From: Hypsibius dujardini
Lineage: Eukaryota > Tardigrada > Eutardigrada > Parachela > Hypsibiidae
NCBI GenBank assembly: GCA_001579985.1
Contig: LRSR01006252.1
Location: forward strand, 1-64,000
Direction: 5' to 3'
Length of the DNA stretch: 64,000 bases
How positions within the stretch are numbered: the first letter of the stretch is position 1; each line of letters starts with the position of its first letter. Positions 1 to 10,860 of the stretch are shown piece by piece. The notes under the pieces were generated by a model that made no database searches, was not told the DNA's origin, and saw nothing but the letters and a program-made list of their open reading frames with translations. The translations under genes were made by a program, and so were the position numbers.

Positions 1-3000
1 CAGACACACACAAAAGCAGCTGCTGCTTGTGCGGTGCGCGACAGTTAGGAAGCTGAAGTGTGAGGCCTCCTCATACATCGCTGAATGCCGCGAAGGAGTT
101 TGAGGGAAGGAAACGTCAACATCACGCACACACAGGACGGGCCAATCCAACCGAGTGACAGAGGGGGGCTGAGAAGGGGTCTCGGATCCCCCTCTCGGTT
201 ACATACGCTTAGGATAATGAAATTGTCGAGGCTGGAAACCGGATACCTCTTGGGTGCTGTACTCCCAGCCGTCGTTCACAATAGTACCATCATGCAGGGG
301 CTCGTTTAGGGTCCTGGCAAGGGCAGGGCTTATATAAAAACTAGGAAAAAACAAGTTAACGAAAAGTGAAAACACGGAAAAGTTAAAACTTTCGAAAAGG
401 AAAATTACAAAAATTGATTTTACTAAAAACGAAAAAGAACAAGAATTAAATACATATTTTACTGTGTCCATAGGGATGTGCACGAGTCATGTATGCCGCT
501 TGTCAGAAGTGCAACTTCACATGCAATCTGTCAAAACAAGCGAAAGTCATGTGGTTATGCCATAAGAGGGCAAACAAATGGAACATCGAGGAGAAAACGA
601 CCATGTTCCGGGAAAGACGCGCTGTTAGGGACCAGTTTTCGCTTGGCGTGCACCTTCAGAGAAGCAAGTGTGTACATTTGCCAGATGCACAAGCCATACT
701 TCCATTCCCAATGAGGTTAATACTTATAACTTCGACGTGTAAGTCGTTGCTCCCCGTGACGCGTCTTTTACAGTACTGATAGTACTTATTTCTGTTCTAT
801 TATTTTCATCGTCATTTATCTCGATATTCTACATTTCGTTAGTACTCAATATCAATTCTTTGGCTCTGTTAAAGTTCTTAATTAAGCAGTTGAAAAATAA
901 TGTGTCCTGTCCGGTTTCACGCTAGTTATCAGAAAACTAACTAAATAAAGGAGCTGTAAACATATTTTTTAAATATATAATTTAATATTTAATATATCCT
1001 CAAATTTCAGTTTTCCGTCTTTTTCACTTTTCGTTAAATTAGATTTTCATAATTTATTCTGTTTCGCTGTTTCGTTTATTTTCTTGTAGTTTTTATGTAG
1101 GCCCTTACAAGTAGGAACTAGGACCCCTCAGGGGACGGGCAAAGGGGAAAATTAAATTTTTTGTAAAAATTGAACTCAAAATTCGACCTACAATCCCTAA
1201 TCCTTTTGAAACTTGTGTAGTAATCTGATTTGCAAGAGCCCCTGAGATTTCAAAACATTTCTAAAAATTCAGATTTTTTATCAAATTTTGGGTTTTTGGC
1301 GTAAAAATGAGCTCGCTATCAGCGAATGTAAATAATAGGTTTCAAGTGGTTCAAATTTGATGAAACTATTCCTTGCTGTTGTTAAAAACGTATTGAAATC
1401 CCAGGGGTCCCTGAAAATCAGACTCAAAGGTCCCCCAGATCCCCAGATCCCCCCAATTTCAAAATAATCAGGGTTAAGAGGCCGATTTTGGGTTCAATCT
1501 TGAAAAAAATTATTTTGCCCATTTGCCCACCCCCTGGGGGTCTGGCCCTACCATGAGAGATCCTAATTCTGACTTGTGAGGATCCTAAACGAACCCTTGG
1601 TACCATGATGTCTTGGCATATACATACGCGCACCAGTACCAGAATACACATGGCACACCACAATACAGTATTCTAGACAGTGTATGTGTGTGAGTGTGTG
1701 TGTGTGCCTGGGAAGACCTTCATCTTATCCCATTCAACGTGTTGACGGACGTCTGACGACGCAGTTCGATGCGAGAGAGTGTGGAGTCATGTCTGGACGT
1801 GGACGAGGAGAGTCCCGAAGGATCTCCCTTAGAACCAACGAATATTGATCCACAGACATACATATATACGCGAGGGAAAATAATGTATTAAGGCGAAAGG
1901 AATCACCTTCGATTTCAGTCGTGCTCTTTTGCTCTCGTATAAATCGATGTGAAAAAAAAAGAAGAAAAAAGAATGAAACATCAACAAATGTCTTAATTTC
2001 GGGTTTCTTATACCGCCCACTGTGTTGACCGCTGCAACCAGCATAGTCTACAAACTGGGGGGGGGGGTTCGAAAATATTGCTCATGCAACGTGTAATTTG
2101 AAGAAAAGATAAATACTCTTAACAATACCAGGGAATGAGCAAAATAACTAGGGGGGAAGCTAGATTATGGTTAATGTTAAATGTTTTTTGTAAATCTATA
2201 TCTGAACATTTAACGTCGAGAAAAGGTCATTGGGGGCACGTGAAATTAGCATCCACATTGTCTCTTAGGGATGTAATCACTCCTTTTTTTCAAAACATCA
2301 CTCAAGTAATATCATTGTAAATTGTTTCAGCAAATAAAATAGTTTTTAGTGATTTTAACGCTATCTGGGTACTGCGATAATTCGAATCAATGAGCAGTAA
2401 CTTCTGCTACACCATCAATCATGTCACTGAAGTGATGGTCCCTCGCTTCTTGTGAGTCAACATTGAATAAGTTAGACATTCCGACTTCATCCACTGTTTT
2501 GATAACCTAAGTAGAAATTTCCAGATACATTTTTCAATTGCGCTGACAAGGGATTAATTTCTAGAGGCAATCTTAGATTGTGGTTAAACTTTTTTTCTGA
2601 AAACCAATGCCCAAAACACAATTTTAGAAAATATTGCTTGTCGGGGACAAGACCTTGTTCAACCGAGAAAAATTTAAGAATTTGGAAAACAAATGGAAGA
2701 TTCACCATAAATAAAAAACAATAAAATAATAAATAAACACCATTTCTAAAATGTCTTTTCTTTCACTTTTTGACACAAACTCACAATTTATTTGCGAATT
2801 GATTATCATCAGTCAAAAGTTTTGTGAAAGCGAGGGGGAGGAGCTGCACTGTTATTTGGCATAGCATGGCTACTGATGCGCGGCCAATGGACTGTAAAAT
2901 CCAGGTTACGCGAAGGCACTTAACTCCGGCCCCGAATTTGTTTTTGTTGACTCCACTCAATTCCAAATAAAAATTTTTATTAATCGATGCGATTAATCGA

Positions 3001-3200
3001 TTATTTATAACTTGTTAAATGTTTCCCAATCGAACAAATTCTTTTCCCGGGCAAACAATGTTTTCTAAAATCATGCTAGAGGTAAAGATGTTCAAGAAAA
3101 AGTTTGGTCAAGATTTGAGATTGGCACTTGTAATTGGTCTCTTGTAAGCCTTACCTAGTTTAATTCAGTCGCTTTTATGAAACAAAGATGTGTTTTGCAG
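1..3200. other. No recognised exon; upstream or first-intron DNA of KCNQ
   Basis: I searched this stretch for the N-terminal KCNQ exon (the family has a Tyr-Asn-x-Leu-Glu-Arg-Pro-like segment just before S1) and did not find it. Short open frames near 85-309 and 478-779 show no family resemblance. The visible structure is a long foldback element at 1098-1587, a poly-G run near 2059 and AT-rich sequence. It is either the large first intron of the channel gene or sequence upstream of a start I could not see. Confidence 0.5.
1098..1587. mobile_element. Foldback / MITE-like element, about 490 bp
   Basis: The left end (TAGGCCCTTACAAGTAGGAA) matches the reverse complement of the right end (TAGGATCCTCACAAGTCAGA). 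The pairing continues inward through a CCCC(T/C)CAGGGG stretch and a GAAC(T/C)CAAAAT(T)CG stretch for well over 100 bases per arm. Both ends read TA outward, as expected for a Tc1/mariner-type TA target duplication. No open frame lies between the arms, so it is non-autonomous. Confidence 0.7.
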
Positions 3201-6200
3201 GTTTGCTTTGGTGTTTGGGTGTTTCTGCCTTACCGTCCTGTCCACCGTGCCTGATTTCGAAGACTCCACCCAACAACCTCTCTTCTGGATGGTCAGTATC
3301 TCTCTCTCTCTACTGTACTTTGTCGTTTTGCGAGATACAAAAAAAGTAAATCTGCCTTTGCTTAGGAGTTAATCGTCGTGGTGTGGTTCACGGTGGAGTT
3401 CCTCCTGCGAATGTGGTCCGTGGGCTGCCGGTCTCGCTACCAGGGCTTCCAGGGGCGAATGCAATTCTTCAAAAGGCCTTTCACAATAATTGGTGCGTGT
3501 GATCTTGTTACGAATATAAATTGCTATTGCCTGCCTAAGGCAATTAGTTTATATAACAAATTGTTTGTATGCGGGGAAAAAATTGTTTCTCCACATCAGG
3601 AAACTATATTTCATTTTTTTCTGTTGGATAATATTTTTTATCTTGTTGTCCGTTGCAGATACAATTGTCATAGTCGCTTCCATTGTCGTCCTCGGGATCG
3701 GAAGTCATGGCCAGGTGTTTGCGGCATCAGCCCTGCGAGGCCTTCGCTTCTTCCAGATCCTCCGCATGGTCCGGATGGATCGACGCGGTGGCACTTGGAA
3801 GCTCCTGGGCTCGGTCGTTTGGGCGCATCGTCAGGTGATTTTTAACGTGTATTCTGTTGAAAAATATTTATCACCAAAAACACATGTGCTGACGTATTGA
3901 GTCTAACATTTTTTGGCTTCCCTTCACCTCTGCATCTATCTTGTATATTGATTGGCGGAATGTCACCTGACCAATCGGTTTTCTGCAGGAGCTCCTGACG
4001 ACCTTCTACATTGGCTTTTTGGGGCTGATATTTTCGTCTTTCCTGATTTACCTCGTGGAGAAGGATACCAACGATAGGTTCCTCACCTTTGCCGATGCTC
4101 TGTGGTGGGGCGTGGTACGTGCATCGCTCCCATAATGTAGCACGAGCTGAAAAAATGTATTCCGAAATTTCAGTGCCCACGTAAATGAGCCATTTTGTAA
4201 TTCATTAAAATTGACTCACTCGGTCACCAATTATGCTTCAAGAATTTTTCATTTTATAGCAAAAAAAGAGTTTGTTTTTTGCAGAAATTAGCTCCCCAAA
4301 GAAATAGGAACATTATGATATTTTCTTACGTCAATGATTATAAACACCAAATATATAAAAAGAAAACGGAATATTTTTCTGCGTTTCCCAATAATGGCTT
4401 TGGGGTTATTGCTTAAATCAGAAGACTCGACAGGCAGAAATAATTAGATTTTGCGTCGAGCTAGGCTGCGAGGCACAATTAAATTACACGACTTCCCGTT
4501 CGTTGGACAGTCACGCCTCATTAGCGCTCTGTTTCTCCCTTGAATACATATAGATCACACTGGCTACGGTTGGGTATGGAGACTCTGTCCCAGCGACATG
4601 GAAAGGGAAGCTAATTGCCGGAGTCTGCGCAATGATGGGCATCTCATTCTTTGCCCTACCCGCAGTAAGATTCCATCTGCAAATGTGAAGCAATGACAGA
4701 ATTTCGATTCAGTTCACTAATATTCATCATATTTTACGAATATATCCTATTGAAATATTACAGTAAATATCATAATATTTTCAGAGTATTCTCGGTTCCG
4801 GTTTCGCGTTGAAAGTTCAACAACAGCAGCGGCAGAAACACCTAATTCGTCGAAGGAACCCCGCGGCGCTCCTGATACAATGCATCTGGCGATGTTACGC
4901 TGCTGATGAGAGGTCCTGCTCGGTGGCCACCTGGGAGCCACATTTACGGGGCCTCAAACAGCAACACAGCGTCGCTAACCTCGCCTCCCATGTGCCTTCG
5001 AAATTTCACGCCTCCTCAACCTCCTTTGTCAGTCGGTTCTCCACCATAAAACGCCCGAAACACCTACCCAATCACGTGTTTGCCACATCGGGTGGGAGCT
5101 CCTCGCACGGACCACATTTCCACTTGAACAAACGCGAGTCGAGCGCGGGTGCGTCGCTGCCGCATGTGAAGAGCTCTTCGGCCAGCGATCTCCTCAAGAG
5201 GGATAACTCGGCCAGAAAGACCTTTAGTGCACCGATTGATCTGTCTCTGCCTAATCACCGACCACCAGACGGAAACGCGCAACCACATTTGCTGCTGCAA
5301 CACCGTCGAATGGCTCTGACGCAACCGGAAGACATACGTCGGGCAATGGAAGGTGAGATAATTAGAGACGAAAGGTCACATATGGGGTAGACAGAAATGC
5401 TGGCATCTTTACTGCCATTCTGTGCAGGGGTGTGTCTGTGTGTCTGTGTGTCTGTGTGCCTGTGTGTCTGTGTGCCTGTGTGCCTGTATGTCTGTGTGTC
5501 TATGTGTCTGTCTGTGTGTCTGTGTGTCTGTGTGTCTGTATGTGTGTGTGTCTGTGTGTGTGTCTGTGTGTGTGTCTATCTGTCTGTCGGGTTGTCTGTC
5601 GGTCTTTCTCTACGTAGGGCTGATTAAATATCGCGGGTTGTCAGTTGATGTATTTCCAATTAGTGACGTTTGCATTGTTTTCGTTGGCAGACGATGAAGA
5701 CACTGTATCTATTGATTCGCCACCGCCGGAGTTGTCCGACAAGCAGCGTACTGCCATTCGCGCCATCCGAAAGATGAAATACTTTGTGGCGAAGCGGAAA
5801 TTTCGTGAAGCGCTGAAGCCATACGATGTTAAAGACGTCATTGAGCAGTATTCCGCCGGTCATGTTGATCTCCTTGCCCGAGTGAAGAATTTGCAGCAAC
5901 GGTATGGGGCATGTGGTTGCTTATGACTAGATTTTCGTTGTTGCCTTTATGACACGCTAAATGACAACTTGTACTTTCAGGTGCGATCAACTTCTCGGGA
6001 AGCAGAACAGCAAAACTCTCGATGCATACGACTCGAAAGTCTGCTTAGCTGCTCGAGTGGTCAAAATTGAGCGACAGGTATGGCAGAATGAGAAGATTCT
6101 TCGCCCATTATTCTTCACGACCCGCCGAAGTGACAGTCGCACCAGTTATCTGCGAGCCAACTGTCTGTCTGCTCTATGATCCACTATCAGTCCGTTACCG

Positions 6201-7186
6201 AGCATAGGTCAACTGTGTCATTTGTTCAGAATTAATATCTCTCCATTCCCCGCCCCTTCGTGAGTCCGTCCGACCGTCTGACTGTCCGAAGGACCGTTCG
6301 TCCGTCAGTTTGTTTGTCCGTTCGTCCTTCCATCCGTTTGTTCCTCCGCACGGCTGAACTTCCTTCCACCCATCCGTCCGTCCGTCCATTCGTCTGTCCT
6401 TCCTCCCATCCGTCCGTCCGTCCACCCATCCGTCCGTCCGTCCGTCCGTCCGTCCGTCCGTCCGTTTGTCTGCCCAAACGCTCGACCTTGAGTCCGGTTT
6501 TCTAATCCCGCAGGAAAGACAGATCTCCAAGTGCAGCAAAAAAAGCGTTCGGTGGTAAATTTAATCATTAATTCTATCATTAGGTGGACGACATTGAGGG
6601 GAAGGTCGACACCATCCTGGAAATACTGATGCAACAGCGCAACCATCGGATCCTGGACCTGGGAGGCTCAAACGCGATCAATCTCCACAATCCCATCTCT
6701 CGGTCGCGTTCAGACACGGAGAGCGGCGCACCGCCCCCGAGAAAGCTCCGTCCGATCCTCATGAATTCCCAACAGCAGCAGTCCCCAGCGTCGGACACCG
6801 CCTTTCTCAGCATCCCCGATGAGAACGGCGGGGGAAGACCGCAAACCGGACTGGCCCGGAAAACGGTCAAACTACAGGTCACTCGCGGGCACTCCAGCCT
6901 CGGGCTGGTCAACACGGTTGAGGAGGAGCTCAAACCCCACGGTGGCGGTATGCACGATCAAACTGCCCATTCTGAGACGCCGTTTCTCAGCCACAATGAT
7001 GATCGACCGACTGACAGTCTACCGTCTCCCTACACGGAGTTATCGGGACTGTTTTTAAGTGATTCAGGCAGTCCTTCTGCTAGATCAGAATCGGTCATCC
7101 GTGTGGGCTGTGAGGACGCCGGTCCGACCTTCATCGACGCGGAACATTCCTCGTCGGAGAACAATGCCGAAGTACAGTTTGTTTAA
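3201..7186 (+). CDS. KCNQ: KCNQ (Kv7) voltage-gated potassium channel, 5' incomplete
   Basis: Nine exons join in phase: 3201-3291, 3366-3492, 3659-3834, 3989-4114, 4554-4664, 4785-5352, 5691-5901, 5981-6077, 6584-7186, giving about 702 residues from S1 to the stop. S1 reads [16 protein letters not shown]4 is the KCNQ type, [20 protein letters not shown]. The pore filter is [10 protein letters not shown] and the S6 end is [20 protein letters not shown]. Helix A with its calmodulin-binding IQ-like segment ([13 protein letters not shown]) follows, then helix B ([20 protein letters not shown]) and the C-terminal assembly coiled coil ([20 protein letters not shown]). The last 170 residues are Ser/Pro-rich and variable. 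In this family the tetrameric channel passes slow PIP2-dependent M-type K+ current at the plasma membrane. The usual S6 Gly after ALPA is Ser here. Intron positions before the selectivity-filter exon and after ALPA match vertebrate KCNQ genes as I know them. Possible poly(A) signals lie at 7308 and 7342. The N-terminal exon(s) are missing from what I can see. Confidence 0.97.
5413..5605. repeat. TGTG/CTGTGTG microsatellite in KCNQ intron
   Basis: About 190 bases of imperfect TGTGTGTCTG units lie in the intron between the 4785-5352 and 5691-5901 exons. The stretch is open in several frames only because of its composition and is not coding. Confidence 0.95.
6255..6470. repeat. (GTCC)n minisatellite in KCNQ intron
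   Basis: Imperfect GTCC tetranucleotides (CCGTCCGTCCGT) run for about 210 bases in the intron before the final KCNQ exon. The longest pure tract is near 6430-6465. The open frames over it on both strands are repeat artefacts. Confidence 0.95.
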
Positions 7187-8299
7187 CGACATCGGGAGGC
7201 AACTGACGGATTACAAGATTCATCTGAAAACTTGTTCATTATAAATTCTATTACGAATTGGTGAGACGGCGTTGTAATTCGCTCCACTGGACGGGATGAC
7301 GTGCAGAAATAAATTAATATTGCCGAGTTCTTGGAAACGCGAATAAAGAGGTCCCCAAACAACGAAGCGTATGACGTGGGAAAGTGCTTCGTTCAGATTT
7401 GAACGCATCAAGAAATTTAAAACCGGTTAAGGCCGAGCGGAGGTCTTTGCTGGCTTCTACAGAGGGTGCGCCAGCAAAATGCCGACAGTTTTTGATAGTG
7501 CAATAATTGAAAAAAAATTAGTTACAAAAAATAGGCTGGCTCTTGTTCTCTGATAAAAGTCTCTCTTTTAAGGAATCAGACCAAATTTAGTGAAGATACA
7601 GCCAACACACCTGCAGCTTTAATAATGGTCGAAACTTTAAACATTTTCCTGTGGGACAATCAAGATGACTGCCAATTTGTTGATTTATAAACAATCTTTT
7701 CCCTGATTGTTTCAGTGAATAGGAGGATGTCATGTTAACAGTATTGCTTTTTGTTGTTGGGCAGAGTTAAGCAAAAAAAGACATCCTGATTTACTGATTG
7801 AAACTCCCGTTCTGCAAAATTAAAGATGGATATTGTTTAAGTCTGATGTTTTTTAGTTTCAATTTTGTTAGTTTTATGGTTTTTTTCTTTATCTGCCGAC
7901 TAATTGATTGTGTGATACATCTGCGGTCATTTTGAGACTGGTGCGGGCAATGTTGGGCCAGGTGGGACTGAAAAAGTTGATTATATTAGCAAGTCTCTTC
8001 AAAATGTAAAAAGCCTGAAAATGAAGGCTCTCCTGACGCTGAAAAAAGGCCACTCAGACGCCACCCGCCACGCCACGCGCCACGCCACGCCATTTCAAGT
8101 AGTTCTTCCCGGATAAGTATCAGATTACTTTCCAACCTCGATTTCACAAAATTTAAACCATGCCCTGGTGTGAAAGTCGGTCGAGATACTCTGGTTTGTT
8201 GTTGTTGTTATAAAAGAAACTGTCCGCACTTTGCCGGCGGACCCTCTGTAGGCTCTGTCAGGAAAAGCCGCCATCTATTGCACTTGAAAACAACTAATA
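7187..8299. other. KCNQ 3' flank and intergenic DNA
   Basis: Two AATAAA signals (7308, 7342) fit the channel's 3' end. The rest is AT-rich, with a short run of CCACGCC-like repeats near 8055-8090. No gene seen. Confidence 0.6.
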
Positions 8300-8454
8300 C
8301 CGTACCGTCGCGATCTCAAGGGACAGCTAAGCGCCGCCTCAGTGCAGCACGCATACTCACACGCACGCACACACCGGTTTAAATATACGGCGCAAGGCGG
8401 GCGGAATGCACGCCCTAGGGCACTCTACTGTCCCTTGAGATCGCGACGGTACGG
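8300..8454. mobile_element. MITE family A, copy 1
   Basis: Terminal inverted repeats CCGTACCGTCGCGATCTCAA and its complement at the right end are almost perfect and continue through GGGACAG. TA lies on both sides (8298-8299 and 8455-8456). At 155 bp with no frame it is non-autonomous and probably mobilised by a Tc1/mariner-type enzyme. Related copies lie at 50694-50968 and from about 63783. Confidence 0.88.
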
Positions 8455-9138
8455 TACCACATTCAACATATGAAGACCACAGATCGACAATGACGCAGCC
8501 GTGAAGTATGTTACTGTAGGTGCCGTTTTTCCAATCAAGTTTAAGGCTTTCGGGTTCATATACAGTATTACTGGTCAGGGGGATATTGGCGCTGGATCAC
8601 CCTGCGCTGTCTGCGATTTCGAGAGCAATCATTGCAGCCAGGTGTTTCGTGTGCTTACACCTTACGGAAATTGTGTATCATTGGTTGTAAACGTTTCGGC
8701 GCATATTAGTATCATATATATATAGAGAGCATCCGTACACCATCGAAAGATCAGTCGAGTGCCCGAGGTTGGCGCAAACGTGCGACTCCGACCTATAGGC
8801 GAAGAACTGCGTCCAGCATCAGTTAGGCTTCATCAATCCTGATGTGGGCATTGTCCTATTTTGCCCCAGCAGTTTTTTTAAAACGGGGGCGCTTCAATGT
8901 CATAAAATGTGGTCCAATCCACTCTGATATTTCGACTCACTTGACAATGGAACATGTTAATATCAGCCATGGTGGTCAAATGGTGATGATTTTATAGTGA
9001 TAGTGATGGTTTTGGCCCCGTTGTTCTAACAGCGATGCAGATTACATTAAGAAACACAATACATTCGGTTATTCTCCTGCAGATATGACTGTCTCGCACG
9101 GGACGGTGCACATGTGTTCCTCTCCCACCTCTAACGTA
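8455..9138. other. Intergenic, no gene recognised
   Basis: A 74-residue open frame (8501-8725) with four cysteines matches nothing I know and has no convincing splice context. A short AT run (TATATATATA) lies near 8718. Confidence 0.4.
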
Positions 9139-9396
9139 TGAGGTAAGGGCACTGGAATGGGCCACCCTGGAATCACAACTTTCACACAGATTTTGGCTAT
9201 CATCAAGGTCCTAAACGACAGAGAATAATTGATAACCCGGTGGAACGCGTTTCAGATATGAAAAAAAGTTGTGGAAACATGTTTAAAAAACGAAATGATT
9301 GGACAGTTCACTAGTTCATTATAGATGGCGCTGACTATGTAGTGACTGTAGTAGGGTACGGAAATTCAAGTGGCCCATTCCAGGGCTCTTCCCTCA
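9139..9396. mobile_element. MITE family E, about 258 bp
   Basis: The left end TGAGGTAAGGGCACTGGAAT and the reverse complement of the right end TGAGGGAAGAGCCCTGGAAT match closely, and the match runs on through GGGCCAC. TA lies at 9137-9138 and 9397-9398. No coding content. Confidence 0.75.
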
Positions 9397-9469
9397 TACA
9401 TGAAACGCATTATCCGCAAGCATCATCTGACATATTCCTGGCATAAGTTTGCTGTTGTCTGATCAACAG

Positions 9470-10017
9470 GAGGATATCGCTAACACTTTGGGGAAATCGC
9501 CTACCTCGAATCACCGCATTTTCCCACCCAGTATCCGCTTAAATACGAATGGGTGCTGGAGGCTCCGTATGGCTTTGGGTTTGTGGTGTGTATACGCAAC
9601 ACGTCATCCCCTTTTGGGACAGTCAACTAAAACGTTTTGACCTGGAAGGTGGAACACCCGCCGTGGGAACAGTGAATGACTGGTTCCGATTTGAACTGGC
9701 TTTCAACACAAGTTTAGGGGCGGAAATGGACCGCGGAATTATTGTTCTAGCGTTCTCTTGTTCTCTTGTTCCTCAAGCACTGACGTCAGCTCGAGCCGAC
9801 CCTTTTAAAACTTATCCAGTATTGCAACCACATCTTTTTACTGAAACCAATCTCTTGGTATGTAACCCCAACATTTGGACATCGGTCAAGTAAATGCTGT
9901 GCCCAAACTGTAGGCTTGAAGAAAAAGGGGCGTTTGCTTTTTTCGCTTAGCACTCGTGCAGGCAGCGTCCAGTATTTAGGGTTTCAATTTTTTGTGAAAA
10001 GGAAATCTTCAATTTAG
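9470..10017 (+). pseudogene. CUB-domain protein gene, paralog of 16615-17343, probably decayed
   Basis: The segment encodes IAYLESPHFPTQYPLKYEWV, which aligns with VAYIESPNYPNNYPTWQVTG of the intact CUB gene. It continues to VVQLKRFDLEGG and VNDWFRFELAFN, matching the next exon of that gene. Joining the two parts needs an intron of only 35 nt (9588-9622, GT...AG). A single-base loss in the G/A run before EIAYLES puts a stop upstream in the required frame. A last-exon-like segment (SVQYLGFQFFV, frame at 9951-10017) parallels SVTFSGFRLRI of the paralog. I found no signal-peptide exon. The frameshift and the very short intron suggest a pseudogene; a sequencing error in the homopolymer is the alternative. 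Confidence 0.6.
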
Positions 10018-10653
10018 CAAGTTAGGGAACAACGGTCAACATAAAAAAAAAACCAAAATGGGAGGGGTAAAAAATGGGAAAGGGGAGGGGCCAGTCAGAT
10101 CCCCGCTATGCGCACTGTGAGGAAAATAATAATTGGCCAGTCGCGTTCAACAACTTTGCCACAAACTTTTTATTAGGGTTCCGTTGAATTGAGGGAGAAT
10201 ACCGCAAAAAGCTCAAAAAGGATAACAAACCCAGCTGGGAATTTGGCGAAAAATCGAAACGATGTATGCTGATGTCAGCCATGACTGCACCCCAACTGCC
10301 TCAGCGTCAGAACTCGTCATCAAATTAAAACCCCCCTACTCTACATGGTGCTGACGTCATTGTTGAACGTTCCCTTACTATGTCTTTTCCTTGCTCCGGC
10401 ATTTAAAACACTCAATTACCTTGCAGTGAATTAAAATTGATCATGTGAACGTCGAACCCATTTCTTCTTTTCTTTCAGAGATAGACGTGATTCTACAAGG
10501 TCACGACGCTTCGTCCATTTTGAAAAATTATTCTCATGCGCGGTTGAACGACATCTAGACTGACTATACGCATTACGTACATGACTCTCTTGACAGTGAA
10601 GAAATTGTGTTAGAGTTTGTTAGAGTTGGCTTGATCACTTTCAAAGTTAGTAG

Positions 10654-10660
10654 TATAAAA
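10654..10660 (+). promoter_or_regulatory. TATA box of a possible vanished CUB-family gene
   Basis: TATAAAA is followed by about 70 bases that resemble the leader after the TATA box at 16525 (both carry AGC-rich sequence, then ...CTT...TTCAATT...CC(C)T). Near 10752 is a leucine/valine-rich frame like a signal peptide, but it has GTG where ATG is expected. I read this as the remnant promoter and first exon of another CUB paralog, on weak evidence. Confidence 0.3.
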
Positions 10661-10860
10661 AGCACTGGGACGTTGGCGAAATTACTCTTAACTTGCATTT
10701 CAATTTTCGTTCCCTCGGCTGAGTCGTGTCCTACTTAAAAGTAAAGCCAACGTGCTGCGACTTGTGGTACTCTCTGCCGGAGGTGCAGTTGGCTGCAGGA
10801 GGTGGCAGTGGCGGCTAACCCGCGCCTCACTTTACTAGCAATGGTACGTTTATTATCAGC

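Noticed and set aside
5397-5697. Three long plus-strand frames rich in Cys and Val
   Set aside because: They are created by the TGTG/CTGTG microsatellite; composition is limited to a few residues and neighbouring KCNQ splice sites exclude them.
6195-6646. Asp/Gly/Arg/Thr-rich frames on the minus strand
   Set aside because: Translations of the GTCC repeat; no other coding evidence.
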